A DNA stretch of 64,000 nucleotides from Polynucleobacter sp. JS-JIR-5-A7 (GTDB taxonomy: Bacteria; Pseudomonadota; Gammaproteobacteria; Burkholderiales; Burkholderiaceae): assembly GCF_018687935.1 (NCBI RefSeq), contig NZ_CP061308.1, positions 180,048 to 244,047 of the forward strand. The letters are read 5' to 3'. A model generated the notes under the pieces. The model was not told where the DNA came from, made no database searches, and worked only from the letters and a program-made list of their open reading frames with translations. Numbering within the stretch: the stretch's first letter is position 1; each line of letters begins with the position of its first letter. Shown piece by piece: positions 47,016 to 57,038 of this stretch. The position numbers and the translations under genes are program-made.

Positions 47016-47819
47016 ATGATGAAGATTGCAATTGCTGGAGCAACCGGTCGTATGGGCAAGATGTTGATTGAGACTGTTCTTAATGCATCTGATGCGCAAC
47101 TTGAAGGTGCTCTTGAGCATTCAGCTTGCTCTCAATTGGGAGAAGATGCGGGCGCTTTCCTGGGTAAAAAGACGGGTGTGCTCATTTCTGCTGATGTGTC
47201 TAAGGTATTAGCGAACGCTGATTTTCTGATTGATTTCACAAGGCCAGAGGGCACCATGGCGCACTTGGCTGTGGCAGAAAAAACCGGCACCAAGATGATT
47301 ATTGGTACAACGGGATTGAGTGCGGATCAAATTGCAAATCTTAAAAAAGTTTCTGCAAAGTTAGCTATTGTGTTTGCGCCCAATATGAGTGTTGGTGTGA
47401 ATGCCACATTCAAGTTACTGGAGATCGCAGCCAAGATGCTCAATCAAGGTTACGACATTGAAATCATCGAAGCCCATCATCGTCACAAAGTAGATGCGCC
47501 TTCCGGCACTGCTTTGAAGATGGGTGAGGTTATTGCAGATGCACTTGGTGAAAAGCTAGATGATCTGGCTGTGTATGCACGCGAAGGCCATACTGGCGAG
47601 CGTAAAGAGGGGTCAATTGGCTTTGCAACGATTCGTGGTGGCGATATTGTGGGAGATCATACAGTGCTGTTCGCTGGCGATGGCGAACGTATTGAGATTA
47701 GCCACAAGTCTTCAAGCCGTCAGTCTTATGCCCAAGGATCTTTGCGGGCCGCGCGTTTCTTGCAGAACCAAACTTCAGGTCTTTATGACATGCAAGACGT
47801 GCTTGGCTTACCCAAATAA
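47016..47819 (+). CDS. dapB: 4-hydroxy-tetrahydrodipicolinate reductase
   Basis: NAD(P)H-dependent step of lysine and diaminopimelate synthesis, 267 residues. The cofactor motif IAGATGRMGKMLIE, GTTGLSADQI, the substrate region EAHHRHKVDAPSGTAL and the late RGGDIVGDHTVLFAGDGERIEI are all diagnostic. Two adjacent ATGs (47016 and 47019) could start it. Its product feeds peptidoglycan as well as protein synthesis. Confidence 0.97.
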   Translation: MMKIAIAGATGRMGKMLIETVLNASDAQLEGALEHSACSQLGEDAGAFLGKKTGVLISADVSKVLANADFLIDFTRPEGTMAHLAVAEKTGTKMIIGTTGLSADQIANLKKVSAKLAIVFAPNMSVGVNATFKLLEIAAKMLNQGYDIEIIEAHHRHKVDAPSGTALKMGEVIADALGEKLDDLAVYAREGHTGERKEGSIGFATIRGGDIVGDHTVLFAGDGERIEISHKSSSRQSYAQGSLRAARFLQNQTSGLYDMQDVLGLPK

Positions 47820-47872
47820 CCATATTAATTTAATAAAAAACCAAAAAATAAGACAGAAAAGAGTTGTTTTGA

Positions 47873-50545
47873 ATGAGTAAGGACTACGACTACCGCAACA
47901 TTGAAGCAGCAGCACAAGCTGACTGGGAAAGTGCGCAAGTCTATCAAGTAACAGAAAATGCTCTTGGCATAGATGGCAAGAAGAAGCCAAAGTATTACGC
48001 TTGCTCCATGTTGCCTTATCCTTCTGGCAAGTTACATATGGGTCATGTGCGCAACTACACCATTAATGATGTGATGGCACGTCAACTCCGCATGCAAGGC
48101 TATAACGTCTTGATGCCGATGGGCTGGGATGCTTTTGGTATGCCTGCAGAAAATGCAGCCATTCAGAATAAAGTGCCGCCAGCGAAGTGGACTTACGACA
48201 ACATTGCCTATATGAAAAAGCAAATGGCGGCGATGGGCTTAGCAATTGATTGGTCAAGAGAAGTAGCAACTTGTAGTCCTGATTATTACCGCTGGAATCA
48301 ATGGCTCTTTTTGAAGATGCTGGAAAAAGGGATTGCGTATCGCAAGACTCAAGTAGTCAACTGGGATCCGATCGATCAAACTGTTCTAGCAAACGAGCAA
48401 GTGATTGATGGTCGTGGTTGGCGTTCAGGCGCCTTAGTTGAAAAGCGCGAGATTCCAGGCTACTACTTCAATATCACTGCTTACGCAGAGCAATTGCTTA
48501 CTGGCTTAGATGGTTTGGGTTGGCCTGAGCGTGTCAAAACGATGCAGCAGAATTGGATTGGTAAAAGTCGTGGCGTGCGCTTTGCTTTTAAGCATGAGGT
48601 CGCAGATGATCATGGCAACTTTATTCAGGATGGCTTGCTATACGTGTTTACTACCCGGGCTGACACCATTATGGGCGTTACTTTCTGCGCCGTGGCAGCT
48701 GAGCATCCGTTAGCCACTAAAGCTGCCGCTAATAATCCTGCCTTAGCCGCATTTATTGAGAAGTGCAAAACCGGTAGCGTGATTGAAGCTGACCTAGCTA
48801 CTCAAGAAAAAGAGGGTATGTTTACCGGTTTATATGTCACGCATCCATTGACGAATGAGCCAGTGCCTGTTTGGGTAGGTAACTATGTCTTGATGTCTTA
48901 TGGTGATGGCGCCGTGATGGGTGTCCCAGCACATGATGAGCGTGATTTTGCTTTTGCCCTCAAATATGACTTGCCAATCAAACAAGTGATCGCCCTCAAA
49001 GGGGAATCACCTATGTTTAATGCAACGCGTTGGGAAGATTGGTATGCCCAAAAAGAAGATGTGATTTGCTTTAACAGCGACAAATATGATGGACTCTCAC
49101 ATGAAGAAGCAGTCAGTGCTGTTGCCAAAGATTTAGAGAAGATGGGTATTGGAGAGATCAAGACTGCTTATCGATTGCGTGATTGGGGTATTTCACGTCA
49201 GCGTTATTGGGGCACCCCCATTCCGATTATTCATTGTGGCGATGAGAGTCACCCTGGTTGTGGTGCAGTACCTGTTCCAGAGGCTGATTTGCCAGTGGTT
49301 TTGCCAGAAGATTGTGTGCCTGATGGCAGTGGTAATCCTTTAAATAAGCGTGCAGACTTTTTGAATGTGAAATGTCCCAAGTGTGGCAAGCCTGCAAGAC
49401 GTGAGACTGACACGATGGATACCTTTGTGGATTCGTCTTGGTATTTCATGCGCTATACCGGTCCTGATGCGAAGACCATGGTGGATGAGCGCAATGAGTA
49501 CTGGATGCCAATGGATCAATACATTGGCGGCATCGAGCATGCGATCCTGCATTTACTGTATGCACGCTTTTGGACCAAGGTCATGCGTGATCTGAACTTG
49601 ATCACTTTTGATGAGCCTTTCCAAAATCTGTTGACGCAAGGCATGGTACTCAATGAGACCTATTACTCAGAAGAGGCTTCTGGTAAAAAGACTTGGCTTA
49701 ATCCCTTGGACGTAGAGTTAGAGCTCGATGAAAAAGGTCGTCCTCAAGGCGCGAAGCTAAAGGGCGATACCTCAGGCACACCGGTCATGATTGGTGGCGT
49801 TGAGAAGATGTCTAAGAGCAAGAACAATGGCGTTGATCCGCAGGCTTTGATTGATCAATACGGTGCAGATACTGCACGCTTGTTTGTGATGTTTGCGGCA
49901 CCACCAGAGCAACAGTTGGAGTGGTCGGGTGCTGGGGTTGAGGGCGCTTCCCGTTTCTTACGACGTGTTTGGATGTATTCAAGTAGTCAAGCTAATGGGA
50001 TTCGTGATGCGCAGGACGCTTTGCCGAGCAATCTTAATGATGCTGAGAAAGAATTACGTCGCGAAGTCCATTCGATTTTGAAGCAGGCGAATTTTGACTA
50101 CCAGCGTCGCCAGTACAACACAGTGGTATCTGCCGCCATGAAGATGCTCAATGTGCTTGAACCCATTAAATTGGATCAAGCTGCCACTATTAGTGCACCG
50201 GTTTTACGGGAGTGCCTTAGCATCTTATTGCGAGTGCTTTACCCAGTGGTGCCACATTTAACGCATGTACTTTGGAAAGATATGGCTTATGCCAAGACCT
50301 TTGGCCCTCTTTTGGATGCCCCATGGCCTGCTGTAGATGAATCTGCTCTGGTTCAAAGTGAGATTATTTTGATGCTCCAAATTAATGGTAAGTTGCGAGG
50401 TGATATCAGGGTGCCAGCAGAGGCCACCAAAGAGCAAATTGAATCTTTGGCTTTGCAAACTGATTCAGCGGTTAAAGCGCTGAACGGCGGAGCCCCTAAA
50501 AAGGTAATCGTCGTGCCTGGCCGTTTAGTAAATATCGTTGCATAG
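47873..50545 (+). CDS. leuS: Leucyl-tRNA synthetase
   Basis: Class I aminoacyl-tRNA synthetase of 890 residues. The HIGH-type motif is in PYPSGKLHMGHVRNY and the KMSKS loop in GGVEKMSKSKNNGVDP. The CP1 editing domain lies at about 225-420 (TTRADTIMGVTF, GVPAHDERDFAFA), and a cysteine-bearing ZN1-like insert follows (CPKCGKPARRETDTMDTF). The start MSKDYDYRNIEAAAQADW is typical. It leads a run leuS-lptE-holA-proA, with 14 bases to the next gene. Confidence 0.98.
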   Translation: MSKDYDYRNIEAAAQADWESAQVYQVTENALGIDGKKKPKYYACSMLPYPSGKLHMGHVRNYTINDVMARQLRMQGYNVLMPMGWDAFGMPAENAAIQNKVPPAKWTYDNIAYMKKQMAAMGLAIDWSREVATCSPDYYRWNQWLFLKMLEKGIAYRKTQVVNWDPIDQTVLANEQVIDGRGWRSGALVEKREIPGYYFNITAYAEQLLTGLDGLGWPERVKTMQQNWIGKSRGVRFAFKHEVADDHGNFIQDGLLYVFTTRADTIMGVTFCAVAAEHPLATKAAANNPALAAFIEKCKTGSVIEADLATQEKEGMFTGLYVTHPLTNEPVPVWVGNYVLMSYGDGAVMGVPAHDERDFAFALKYDLPIKQVIALKGESPMFNATRWEDWYAQKEDVICFNSDKYDGLSHEEAVSAVAKDLEKMGIGEIKTAYRLRDWGISRQRYWGTPIPIIHCGDESHPGCGAVPVPEADLPVVLPEDCVPDGSGNPLNKRADFLNVKCPKCGKPARRETDTMDTFVDSSWYFMRYTGPDAKTMVDERNEYWMPMDQYIGGIEHAILHLLYARFWTKVMRDLNLITFDEPFQNLLTQGMVLNETYYSEEASGKKTWLNPLDVELELDEKGRPQGAKLKGDTSGTPVMIGGVEKMSKSKNNGVDPQALIDQYGADTARLFVMFAAPPEQQLEWSGAGVEGASRFLRRVWMYSSSQANGIRDAQDALPSNLNDAEKELRREVHSILKQANFDYQRRQYNTVVSAAMKMLNVLEPIKLDQAATISAPVLRECLSILLRVLYPVVPHLTHVLWKDMAYAKTFGPLLDAPWPAVDESALVQSEIILMLQINGKLRGDIRVPAEATKEQIESLALQTDSAVKALNGGAPKKVIVVPGRLVNIVA

Positions 50546-50559
50546 CTGTATAGAGGCTA

Positions 50560-51105
50560 ATGAGAGAAACTAAGGATATGAGCACAAATCGACTGCGACG
50601 TGCAATGCTTGGATTAATCGTCAGTGCGCCAATCGGTGGCTTGCTGGCTTGTGGCTATCGCTTACGCGGCATGGTGGACTTACCATTTCAGGTAATTGCC
50701 ATTACTGGCAATCCATCACCACCCTTACGTGCCGATATTCAAACCTCTATTTTGACGGGTACAGACGTCAAGGTTGCGATTAATCCAAAAGATGCCGACT
50801 TAATTTTAGAGATTACGAACGACATTAGTGGTCGCGAGATATTGGCTTATAACTCTGCTGGTCAAGTTTCTGCATATCGCTTAAATATTCGCGTAGGTTT
50901 TAGAGCTTACGATCTTGCTGGCGCAGAGATTATTCCTGATAGCGAAATCTATATGACGCGTGATATGGACTTCTCAAATACGACTGTGTTGGCGACCGAT
51001 GTTCAACAGCAACAATTCTTATCCTTGATGCGTAAAGACTTGGCAGTGCAGATCTTGCGCCGCGTCTCTGCTGCCGCTAAAGCCCCACGCAGTAGAACTT
51101 TCTAA
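50560..51105 (+). CDS. lptE: LPS-assembly lipoprotein LptE
   Basis: Outer-membrane lipoprotein that plugs the LptD barrel for lipopolysaccharide export, 181 residues. A signal peptide with the lipobox LLAC places the lipidated cysteine at 31, followed directly by the LptE hallmark GYRLRG. The position between leuS and holA is conserved in proteobacteria and strengthens the call. The start is uncertain: the ATG at 50560, or at 50578 giving a 175-residue protein. Both have ribosome-site-like purines unusually close. Confidence 0.93.
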   Translation: MRETKDMSTNRLRRAMLGLIVSAPIGGLLACGYRLRGMVDLPFQVIAITGNPSPPLRADIQTSILTGTDVKVAINPKDADLILEITNDISGREILAYNSAGQVSAYRLNIRVGFRAYDLAGAEIIPDSEIYMTRDMDFSNTTVLATDVQQQQFLSLMRKDLAVQILRRVSAAAKAPRSRTF

Positions 51106-51122
51106 GGGTATGTAAAGCTCGC

Positions 51123-52184
51123 ATGGTCAAAGTTGACGCCTTGCAAGTGCACCTTAAATCCTTAGGATCAGGGGGTGCGATGCTCCCCCTCTATGTCTTT
51201 AGCGGGGATGAGCCCCTCCTGATGATGGAGGCAATGGATCAATTACGTCTTACCGCCAAGAAATTGGGTTTTACTGAGCGCGAGGTGATGTTACAAGAGC
51301 GCGGGTTTGATTGGAGTGCACTCATGAGCGCCGGTCAAACGATGTCTTTGTTTGGAGATAAGCGTTGGGTGGAGCTCCGCATTCCTACTGGTAAGCCGGG
51401 GCGTGATGGTGCTGATGCTTTAAAACAATTTGCCGCTCAAATAGAGTCACAGCCAAGCTCTCCAGATGGCCCGGACACAGTGGTATGCATTGTCTTGCCT
51501 AGATTAGATGGCAAGACGAAGACTTCGGCTTGGTTTAGCGCTTTAGATGATGCTGGTATGGCTATTCAGATTGACTCTTTAGATCGCAGTCACTTACCAA
51601 GATGGATTGCAGGTCGACTGAGGATGCAAAATCAAGAAGTGGAGAGCGGTACTGAGGGTCAACGTGCTCTGGAGTTTATTGCCGACCAGGTTGAGGGTAA
51701 CCTCATTGCCGCTCACCAAGAGATTCTGAAGCTAGGACTCCTATATCCCACAGGCGTCTTAACTGAAGAGCAAATTCGGTCTGCCATTCTAAAAGTAGCT
51801 CGCTATAACGTTTTTGAGTTAACTGAGGCAATGCTTGCGGGTGATTTACCGAGACTAAACCGCATGTTAGATGGTCTAAAAGGCGAGGGCGAGCCCTTAG
51901 TATTGATTCTGTGGAGCGTGACCGAAGAGCTTAGGCTACTATCTAAATTGAAGGTAGCTAGTGATGCTGGAGAGTCTGTGCAACAGCTGATGCGGGCAAA
52001 TCGGATCTGGGGTAACAAAGAGCGTTTATATCCAGCTGCGCTCAGAAGAGTTCAGCCGCTGAAATTGCGCAGGGCAATGCAGGTTGCTGCAGGCCTAGAT
52101 CGTCAGGTTAAAGGTCTTTCTGCAGCTGAATTGCCTGCAGATCCTTGGGATGGCTTGCGTTTGGTTGGAAACTTATTACGGTAA
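51123..52184 (+). CDS. holA: DNA polymerase III, delta subunit
   Basis: Clamp-loader subunit that opens the beta sliding clamp, 353 residues. The N-terminal PLYVFSGDEPLLMMEAMDQLR matches the family opening. The AAA-like region has RWVELRIPTGKPG, LPRWIAGRLRMQNQEV and EGNLIAAHQEILKLGLLYP, and the C-terminal collar region is helical. Overall conservation in HolA is low, but the leuS-lptE-holA order makes the assignment secure. proA starts 17 bases downstream. Confidence 0.95.
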   Translation: MVKVDALQVHLKSLGSGGAMLPLYVFSGDEPLLMMEAMDQLRLTAKKLGFTEREVMLQERGFDWSALMSAGQTMSLFGDKRWVELRIPTGKPGRDGADALKQFAAQIESQPSSPDGPDTVVCIVLPRLDGKTKTSAWFSALDDAGMAIQIDSLDRSHLPRWIAGRLRMQNQEVESGTEGQRALEFIADQVEGNLIAAHQEILKLGLLYPTGVLTEEQIRSAILKVARYNVFELTEAMLAGDLPRLNRMLDGLKGEGEPLVLILWSVTEELRLLSKLKVASDAGESVQQLMRANRIWGNKERLYPAALRRVQPLKLRRAMQVAAGLDRQVKGLSAAELPADPWDGLRLVGNLLR

Positions 52185-52201
52185 TTTAAAGAACAAAGTC
52201 A

Positions 52202-53479
52202 ATGAGTAAAGAGATTCAAGAAATGATGCAGGACATTGGAAAGCGAGCACGCAGTGCGTCGCGTGCCATGGCTCGTGCATCGAGTGAGCAGAAGAACCAA
52301 GCTTTATTACATATTGCAAAGTTAGTTCGTCAAAAGACAAGTGAAATTCAAAAAGTAAATCAGATTGATGTTGAGCGTTCTCAGAAAAATGATCAAGATA
52401 CTGCTTTTATCGATCGCTTAACAATGACTCCTAGGACCATCGAGACAATGGCTTTAGGTTTAGAGCAAATTGTTTCCTTAGAAGACCCAATCGGAAAAAT
52501 GACTGCCTTGAAAAGGCAGGCCTCTGGTATCGAGCTTGCTCAGATGCGCGTACCACTTGGTGTCATTGGCATCATTTATGAGTCACGTCCCAATGTGACG
52601 ATTGACGCGGCAGCACTGTGCTTAAAGTCTGGCAATGCAGTGATATTGCGTGGAGGATCTGAGGCAATTGATTCCAACACAGTGTTGGCCCAAATCATTC
52701 AAGAAGGTCTTGCTGCTGCGGGCCTGCCTAAAGATGCTGTCCAAGTGGTTACGACCACGGATCGGAGCGCTGTCGGTGAAATGATCACGATGACCCAATA
52801 TATTGATGTCATTGTTCCTCGTGGTGGCAAGAGTCTGATTGCTCGGCTGATGGCAGAAGCACGTGTCCCAATGATTAAGCACTTGGATGGTATTTGTCAT
52901 ACCTATATTGATGCTGATGCTGATCTCGCGATGGCAGTCAGAGTTTGCGATAACGCCAAGACACAGCGCTATGCACCTTGCAATGCGATGGAGACGCTTT
53001 TAGTAAATAAGGCTATTGCCCCCAAGGTCTTGCCTGAGCTTTGCAAAATTTATCAAGATAAAGGTGTTGAGTTGCGCGTGGATACTTTGACGCGCTCAAC
53101 TCTAGAGGCTAGTGGCTTTAAAAACTTAGTGGATGCTACAGAAGAAGATTGGCACACAGAGTATCTCGCTCCTATTTTGTCGATTAAGACTGTGGCCGAT
53201 ATCGATGAGGCCATGAATCATATCGAGCGGTATGGCAGTAAGCATACTGATGCGATCATCACGAATAACAAGGCGCAAGCCGATCGTTTTTTGCGTGAAG
53301 TCGATAGCGCTAGCGTGATGATCAATACTAGCACCCGTTTTGCGGATGGTTTTGAGTATGGCTTAGGCGCTGAAATTGGTATTTCGAATGACAAACTCCA
53401 TGCCCGGGGTCCTGTTGGCTTAGATGGTTTGACCTCTCTTAAATATGTCGTCATAGGTCATGGCGAAATTCGTACTTAA
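52202..53479 (+). CDS. proA: Glutamate-5-semialdehyde dehydrogenase (gamma-glutamyl phosphate reductase)
   Basis: Second enzyme of proline synthesis, reducing the glutamyl phosphate made by ProB, 425 residues. Conserved segments include RVPLGVIGIIYESRPNVTID, LRGGSEAIDSN, VPRGGKSLIARL, and the active-site region AKTQRYAPCNAMETLLV with its cysteine. GLGAEIGISNDKLHARGP closes the pattern. It is not adjacent to proB (9854-10636) but follows holA closely. Confidence 0.97.
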   Translation: MSKEIQEMMQDIGKRARSASRAMARASSEQKNQALLHIAKLVRQKTSEIQKVNQIDVERSQKNDQDTAFIDRLTMTPRTIETMALGLEQIVSLEDPIGKMTALKRQASGIELAQMRVPLGVIGIIYESRPNVTIDAAALCLKSGNAVILRGGSEAIDSNTVLAQIIQEGLAAAGLPKDAVQVVTTTDRSAVGEMITMTQYIDVIVPRGGKSLIARLMAEARVPMIKHLDGICHTYIDADADLAMAVRVCDNAKTQRYAPCNAMETLLVNKAIAPKVLPELCKIYQDKGVELRVDTLTRSTLEASGFKNLVDATEEDWHTEYLAPILSIKTVADIDEAMNHIERYGSKHTDAIITNNKAQADRFLREVDSASVMINTSTRFADGFEYGLGAEIGISNDKLHARGPVGLDGLTSLKYVVIGHGEIRT

Positions 53480-53500
53480 CTTCATCGCATCTAATACACC

Positions 53501-53926
53501 ATGACGAATGCTTACCTCTGGATAAAAACCTTACACATTGTGTTGATCACTTCATGGTTTGCAGGCTTGTTTTATCTCCCGAGAATTTATGTGAACCTGG
53601 CTGATGAGAAAAATCCCGAGACTTATGCGCGTCTCTTGGGAATGGCTAATCGCCTCTTTCGCTTTATGACCATATTGGCAGTGCCAGCGGTATTGCTAGG
53701 CTTAACACTTTGGCTTGTTTTTGAAGTTGGTGCTGGCGATATATGGATGCACGCTAAATTATTTTTTGTAATCTTGGTGATCGGTTATCACCATGTCTGC
53801 CTTAGCTTATTAAAGAAGTTCCGTGCTGGTCTAAATACCAAGTCTGGCGTGTGGTATCGCTGGTTTAATGAAGTCCCTGTCATCTTGCTATTAGTAATTG
53901 TGGCTTTAGTCATTTTTAAACCATAA
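53501..53926 (+). CDS. hemJ: Protoporphyrinogen oxidase HemJ family (UPF0093/CopD-like)
   Basis: Small inner-membrane protein of 141 residues with four transmembrane helices. The conserved histidine in LWIKTLHIVLITSWFAGLFYLPRIYV and the YHHVCLSLLKKF segment match HemJ, which oxidises protoporphyrinogen IX in many bacteria lacking HemG/HemY. The haem gene hemL at 55729 is two genes away, consistent with that role. CopD-like copper proteins share the fold, but the motifs favour HemJ. Confidence 0.88.
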   Translation: MTNAYLWIKTLHIVLITSWFAGLFYLPRIYVNLADEKNPETYARLLGMANRLFRFMTILAVPAVLLGLTLWLVFEVGAGDIWMHAKLFFVILVIGYHHVCLSLLKKFRAGLNTKSGVWYRWFNEVPVILLLVIVALVIFKP

Positions 53927-53987
53927 GCTCAAAAACTATCCTAAATTTCTTTTTCTACTCTTTTTTCTATTTAAGACTGTTAGCCCC

Positions 53988-55454
53988 ATGAGATTTTTTG
54001 TTGTTTGCCCAGGCGGTTTAGAAGTACCGCTTGCACAGGAGCTTTCAGCAATTTCCCAGCGCCCAGATTCCAAAGCATTGGGTGCATGGGTGATTGATCC
54101 AACACCGACCAGTCCTACTGGCGGGATTGGTCTTGCGGGTCCGCTTTCTGCAGCAATGGCATTGAATCTTCATTCCAGAATTGCTAGCCGAGTTTTACTG
54201 CAGATGGCGCAAGCGCCCTATCGACAAGAAGATGACTTGTATAAGTTAGCCAGTGGTTTGGCTTGGGAAGATTGGTTTACCAGTAAGCAAACTTTACGGG
54301 TAGATGTAACAGCGCATCGTTCGCCATTAAAGAGTTTAAATTTTGCGACCCTCAAAATTAAAGATGCGATTGTGGATCGTTTGCGTGATGTTACAGGTGA
54401 CCGACCAAGTATTGATACGGCCTTTCCAGATATTCGGGTGCAGGCACATTTAACGGCAACTCAAGTCACCATTTATTTAGACACCTCTGGTGAGGCACTT
54501 TTTAAACGAGGTTGGCGAGATGAAAAGGGCGATGCTCCTTTAAAAGAAAATCTGGCCGCAGGGATCTTGTCTATTACAGGCTGGAAGCCTGGGCAGACTT
54601 TATTTGATCCGATGTGCGGTAGTGGCACCTTCTTGATTGAGGCAGCACAAATAGCCTTGGCTATCCCGCCTGGCGGGATTCGTGCGGGTATGTATGGTGA
54701 CGATGTCAAGGCTAGCAGGCTGGCGTATCGTCCATTGGTCACCTCAGCACATGGTTTTGGTTTTCAGAGGTTAAAGCCGTTTAACGAAGCAGTTGAACAA
54801 AAGTGTTGGCTTACTCTAAAAGACTCATCTCTAAACGAGATATTGGAGAGGCGTAAGCAACACCCTCATGCTGAATCTCTTGGTATTAGTGGTGGCGATA
54901 TTAATGAGAAGTTAGTTTCTATGTTTCGGGGAAATTGGCAAAGAGCTCAGTTACCAGATCAACCCGTTGTCCGTCAAATCGATGCGATGGCAAGTAAGCC
55001 ACCAACCAATACCAAAGGAGGCGTCATGCTATTGAACCCTCCTTATGGAGAGCGTTTGGTTATCAAAGGGGGCAGAGGTCAGGAAAAAGATGGGCGTGAT
55101 GCTAGTTATGAAACTGCAGAACCTGAAAATCGTTTTGAACTCAATCTAGAAACGGGGCGTCAGAGTGCTAAACGCTCAAGCCGTGAGTCTCTCAAGAAAC
55201 TTCAGGCTCAGGAGGAACAAGACCCCAAGTTTGTGGAGTTTTTACGGCAGTTTGGGCAGTACCTTAAGGATACGTTTGGCGGCTGGAATGTCTTTGTATT
55301 GACGGCGGATATGGCTTTGCCTGGGCAGTTGCGCATTAAAGAGTCAAAACGAACACCTTTATTTAATGGTCCTCTAGAATGTCGTTTATTCAAGTTTGAG
55401 ATGCATGCAAAGCGTCCAGCGACTAAAAATGTAGACGATGATTTAGAAGATTGA
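53988..55454 (+). CDS. THUMP-domain class I SAM-dependent RNA methyltransferase (RlmL-like)
   Basis: Putative 23S rRNA guanine-N2 methyltransferase, 488 residues. The N-terminal part is a ferredoxin-like/THUMP RNA-binding region (about 1-160). The catalytic domain has the DPMCGSGTFLIEAAQIALA SAM site and LNPPYGERL, the N6/N2 methylation motif. It corresponds to the N-terminal enzyme of E. coli RlmL and lacks the RlmK half. Between the two catalytic motifs, and again near 360-410, are polar inserts rich in Lys, Arg and Glu. The precise target base is inferred. Confidence 0.88.
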   Translation: MRFFVVCPGGLEVPLAQELSAISQRPDSKALGAWVIDPTPTSPTGGIGLAGPLSAAMALNLHSRIASRVLLQMAQAPYRQEDDLYKLASGLAWEDWFTSKQTLRVDVTAHRSPLKSLNFATLKIKDAIVDRLRDVTGDRPSIDTAFPDIRVQAHLTATQVTIYLDTSGEALFKRGWRDEKGDAPLKENLAAGILSITGWKPGQTLFDPMCGSGTFLIEAAQIALAIPPGGIRAGMYGDDVKASRLAYRPLVTSAHGFGFQRLKPFNEAVEQKCWLTLKDSSLNEILERRKQHPHAESLGISGGDINEKLVSMFRGNWQRAQLPDQPVVRQIDAMASKPPTNTKGGVMLLNPPYGERLVIKGGRGQEKDGRDASYETAEPENRFELNLETGRQSAKRSSRESLKKLQAQEEQDPKFVEFLRQFGQYLKDTFGGWNVFVLTADMALPGQLRIKESKRTPLFNGPLECRLFKFEMHAKRPATKNVDDDLED

Positions 55455-55512
55455 TGCGCTTTAAAATAGAAGCTATTCCTTTAAATGCGTGATTACTGCG
55501 GAGACTAGGTAA

Positions 55513-55683
55513 ATGGAATTTAAAACGTATATGTGCCTGATTTGTGGATGGGTCTATGACGAGGCTGCTGGTTTGCCTGATGAGGGTATTGCGCCGGGAA
55601 CACTCTGGAAAGATGTGCCAATGAATTGGACTTGTCCAGAGTGTGGAGCGCGCAAAGACGATTTTGAAATGATGGCAATTTAA
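55513..55683 (+). CDS. rubA: Rubredoxin
   Basis: A 56-residue iron-sulfur electron carrier. Two knuckles, CLICGW (cysteines 8 and 11) and CPECGA (cysteines 41 and 44), coordinate a single iron. The middle DEAAGLPDEGIAPGTLWKDV is the classical rubredoxin core. The ATG at 55513 precedes a complete family-length frame, and hemL follows after 45 bases. A rubredoxin gene beside hemL is usual in betaproteobacteria. The redox partner is not in the window. Confidence 0.95.
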   Translation: MEFKTYMCLICGWVYDEAAGLPDEGIAPGTLWKDVPMNWTCPECGARKDDFEMMAI

Positions 55684-55728
55684 TTGGCTGATAACAGCTA
55701 AAAATAGATAAAAGCGATTGAGATAAAC

Positions 55729-57024
55729 ATGAGTCAAAACGACGTTTTATTTGAACGGGCACAGAAGATAATTCCAGGTGGAGTGAACTCACCAGTTCGG
55801 GCATTTCGTCAAGTTGGGGGTACCCCTCGTTTTGTAACTAAAGCCAAAGGCCCCTATTTTTGGGATGCTGACAATAAGCGTTATATCGATTTAATTATGT
55901 CCTGGGGCCCCATGATTGTTGGTCATGCGAATCCAGAAGTGGTTGAGGCTGTTCAAAAAGCTGCTGAAACGAGTTTTAGTTACGGCGCCCCAACCGAAGG
56001 TGAGATTGAGCTAGCAGAGCTTATTTGTGCTGTGATGCCTAGCGTTGAGCAAGTGCGTATGGTCTCTAGCGGTACAGAAGCAACGATGAGCGCTTTACGT
56101 CTAGCTCGTGGCTACACAGGTCGTGATCTCATCATTAAGTTTGAAGGTTGCTATCACGGACATGCGGATAGTTTGTTAGTGAAGGCGGGTTCGGGATTAC
56201 TGACTTTTGCGGACTCAACCCAGAATGCGCCATCTTCTGGTGGTGTACCTCAAGATTTAGTCAAGCACACATTGGTTTTGCCATACAACGATGTTGAGGC
56301 CATCGAAGCAGTATTTAAAAAGCAGGGCGATCAAATTGCTGCAGTCATCATCGAGCCGATTGCTGGCAATATGAATTTGATTCAGCCTTCAAAAGCATTT
56401 TTGACTGCGATTCGGAATCTCACGAGCAAGCATGGTGGCGTTTTAATTTATGACGAAGTCATGACCGGCTTTAGAGTGGCTCTTGGAGGTGCTCAGTCAC
56501 TACAAGGTATTGTTCCCGACTTAACTTGTCTTGGAAAAGTCATGGGTGGTGGTATGCCAATGGCAGCCTTTGGCGGCAAAAAAGAAATCATGTCTAAGTT
56601 AGCCCCTTTGGGAAGTGTGTACCAGGCTGGCACTTTGTCTGGTAATCCAGTTGCTGTGGCCGCTGGCTTAAAGACTCTGGAGATTATTTCAAGAGAAGGT
56701 TTCTATGAGTGCCTGACTGGTCAAACTCAAAAACTCATGGCTGGTTTAAAGCATGCTGCAGATAAAGCGAATATTCCATTTGCGGTCGATAGCATTGGCG
56801 GCATGTTTGGCTTCTATTTTGCCAACGCCGTCCCAACCTCATATGAGGCTGTCACAAAAACTGATATTGAAGCTTTTAAGAAGTTTTTTCACTTGATGTT
56901 AGATGCAGGTGTTTATCTAGCGCCATCAGCATACGAGGCAGGCTTCACATCGATCGCACATGACAATGAAGTACTGAATGTGATTATTACTGCTGCTGAA
57001 AAATCATTCCAAAAACTGAAATAG
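55729..57024 (+). CDS. hemL: Glutamate-1-semialdehyde 2,1-aminomutase
   Basis: PLP enzyme that makes 5-aminolevulinate for haem by the C5 pathway, 431 residues. The N-terminal PGGVNSPVRAF, SSGTEATMSALRLARG, CYHGHADSLL, DEVMTGFRVA and the PLP lysine 270 in CLGKVMGGGMP are all typical. Some purines upstream serve as a weak ribosome site. It converges with apaH. Confidence 0.97.
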   Translation: MSQNDVLFERAQKIIPGGVNSPVRAFRQVGGTPRFVTKAKGPYFWDADNKRYIDLIMSWGPMIVGHANPEVVEAVQKAAETSFSYGAPTEGEIELAELICAVMPSVEQVRMVSSGTEATMSALRLARGYTGRDLIIKFEGCYHGHADSLLVKAGSGLLTFADSTQNAPSSGGVPQDLVKHTLVLPYNDVEAIEAVFKKQGDQIAAVIIEPIAGNMNLIQPSKAFLTAIRNLTSKHGGVLIYDEVMTGFRVALGGAQSLQGIVPDLTCLGKVMGGGMPMAAFGGKKEIMSKLAPLGSVYQAGTLSGNPVAVAAGLKTLEIISREGFYECLTGQTQKLMAGLKHAADKANIPFAVDSIGGMFGFYFANAVPTSYEAVTKTDIEAFKKFFHLMLDAGVYLAPSAYEAGFTSIAHDNEVLNVIITAAEKSFQKLK

Positions 57025-57038
57025 AGCAGTTTCTTTAA

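Noticed and set aside
57013..57032. AAACTG/CAGTTT hairpin at the hemL/apaH junction as a terminator
   Set aside because: Six AT-rich base pairs with an 8-base loop and a poor T tract; too weak to call.
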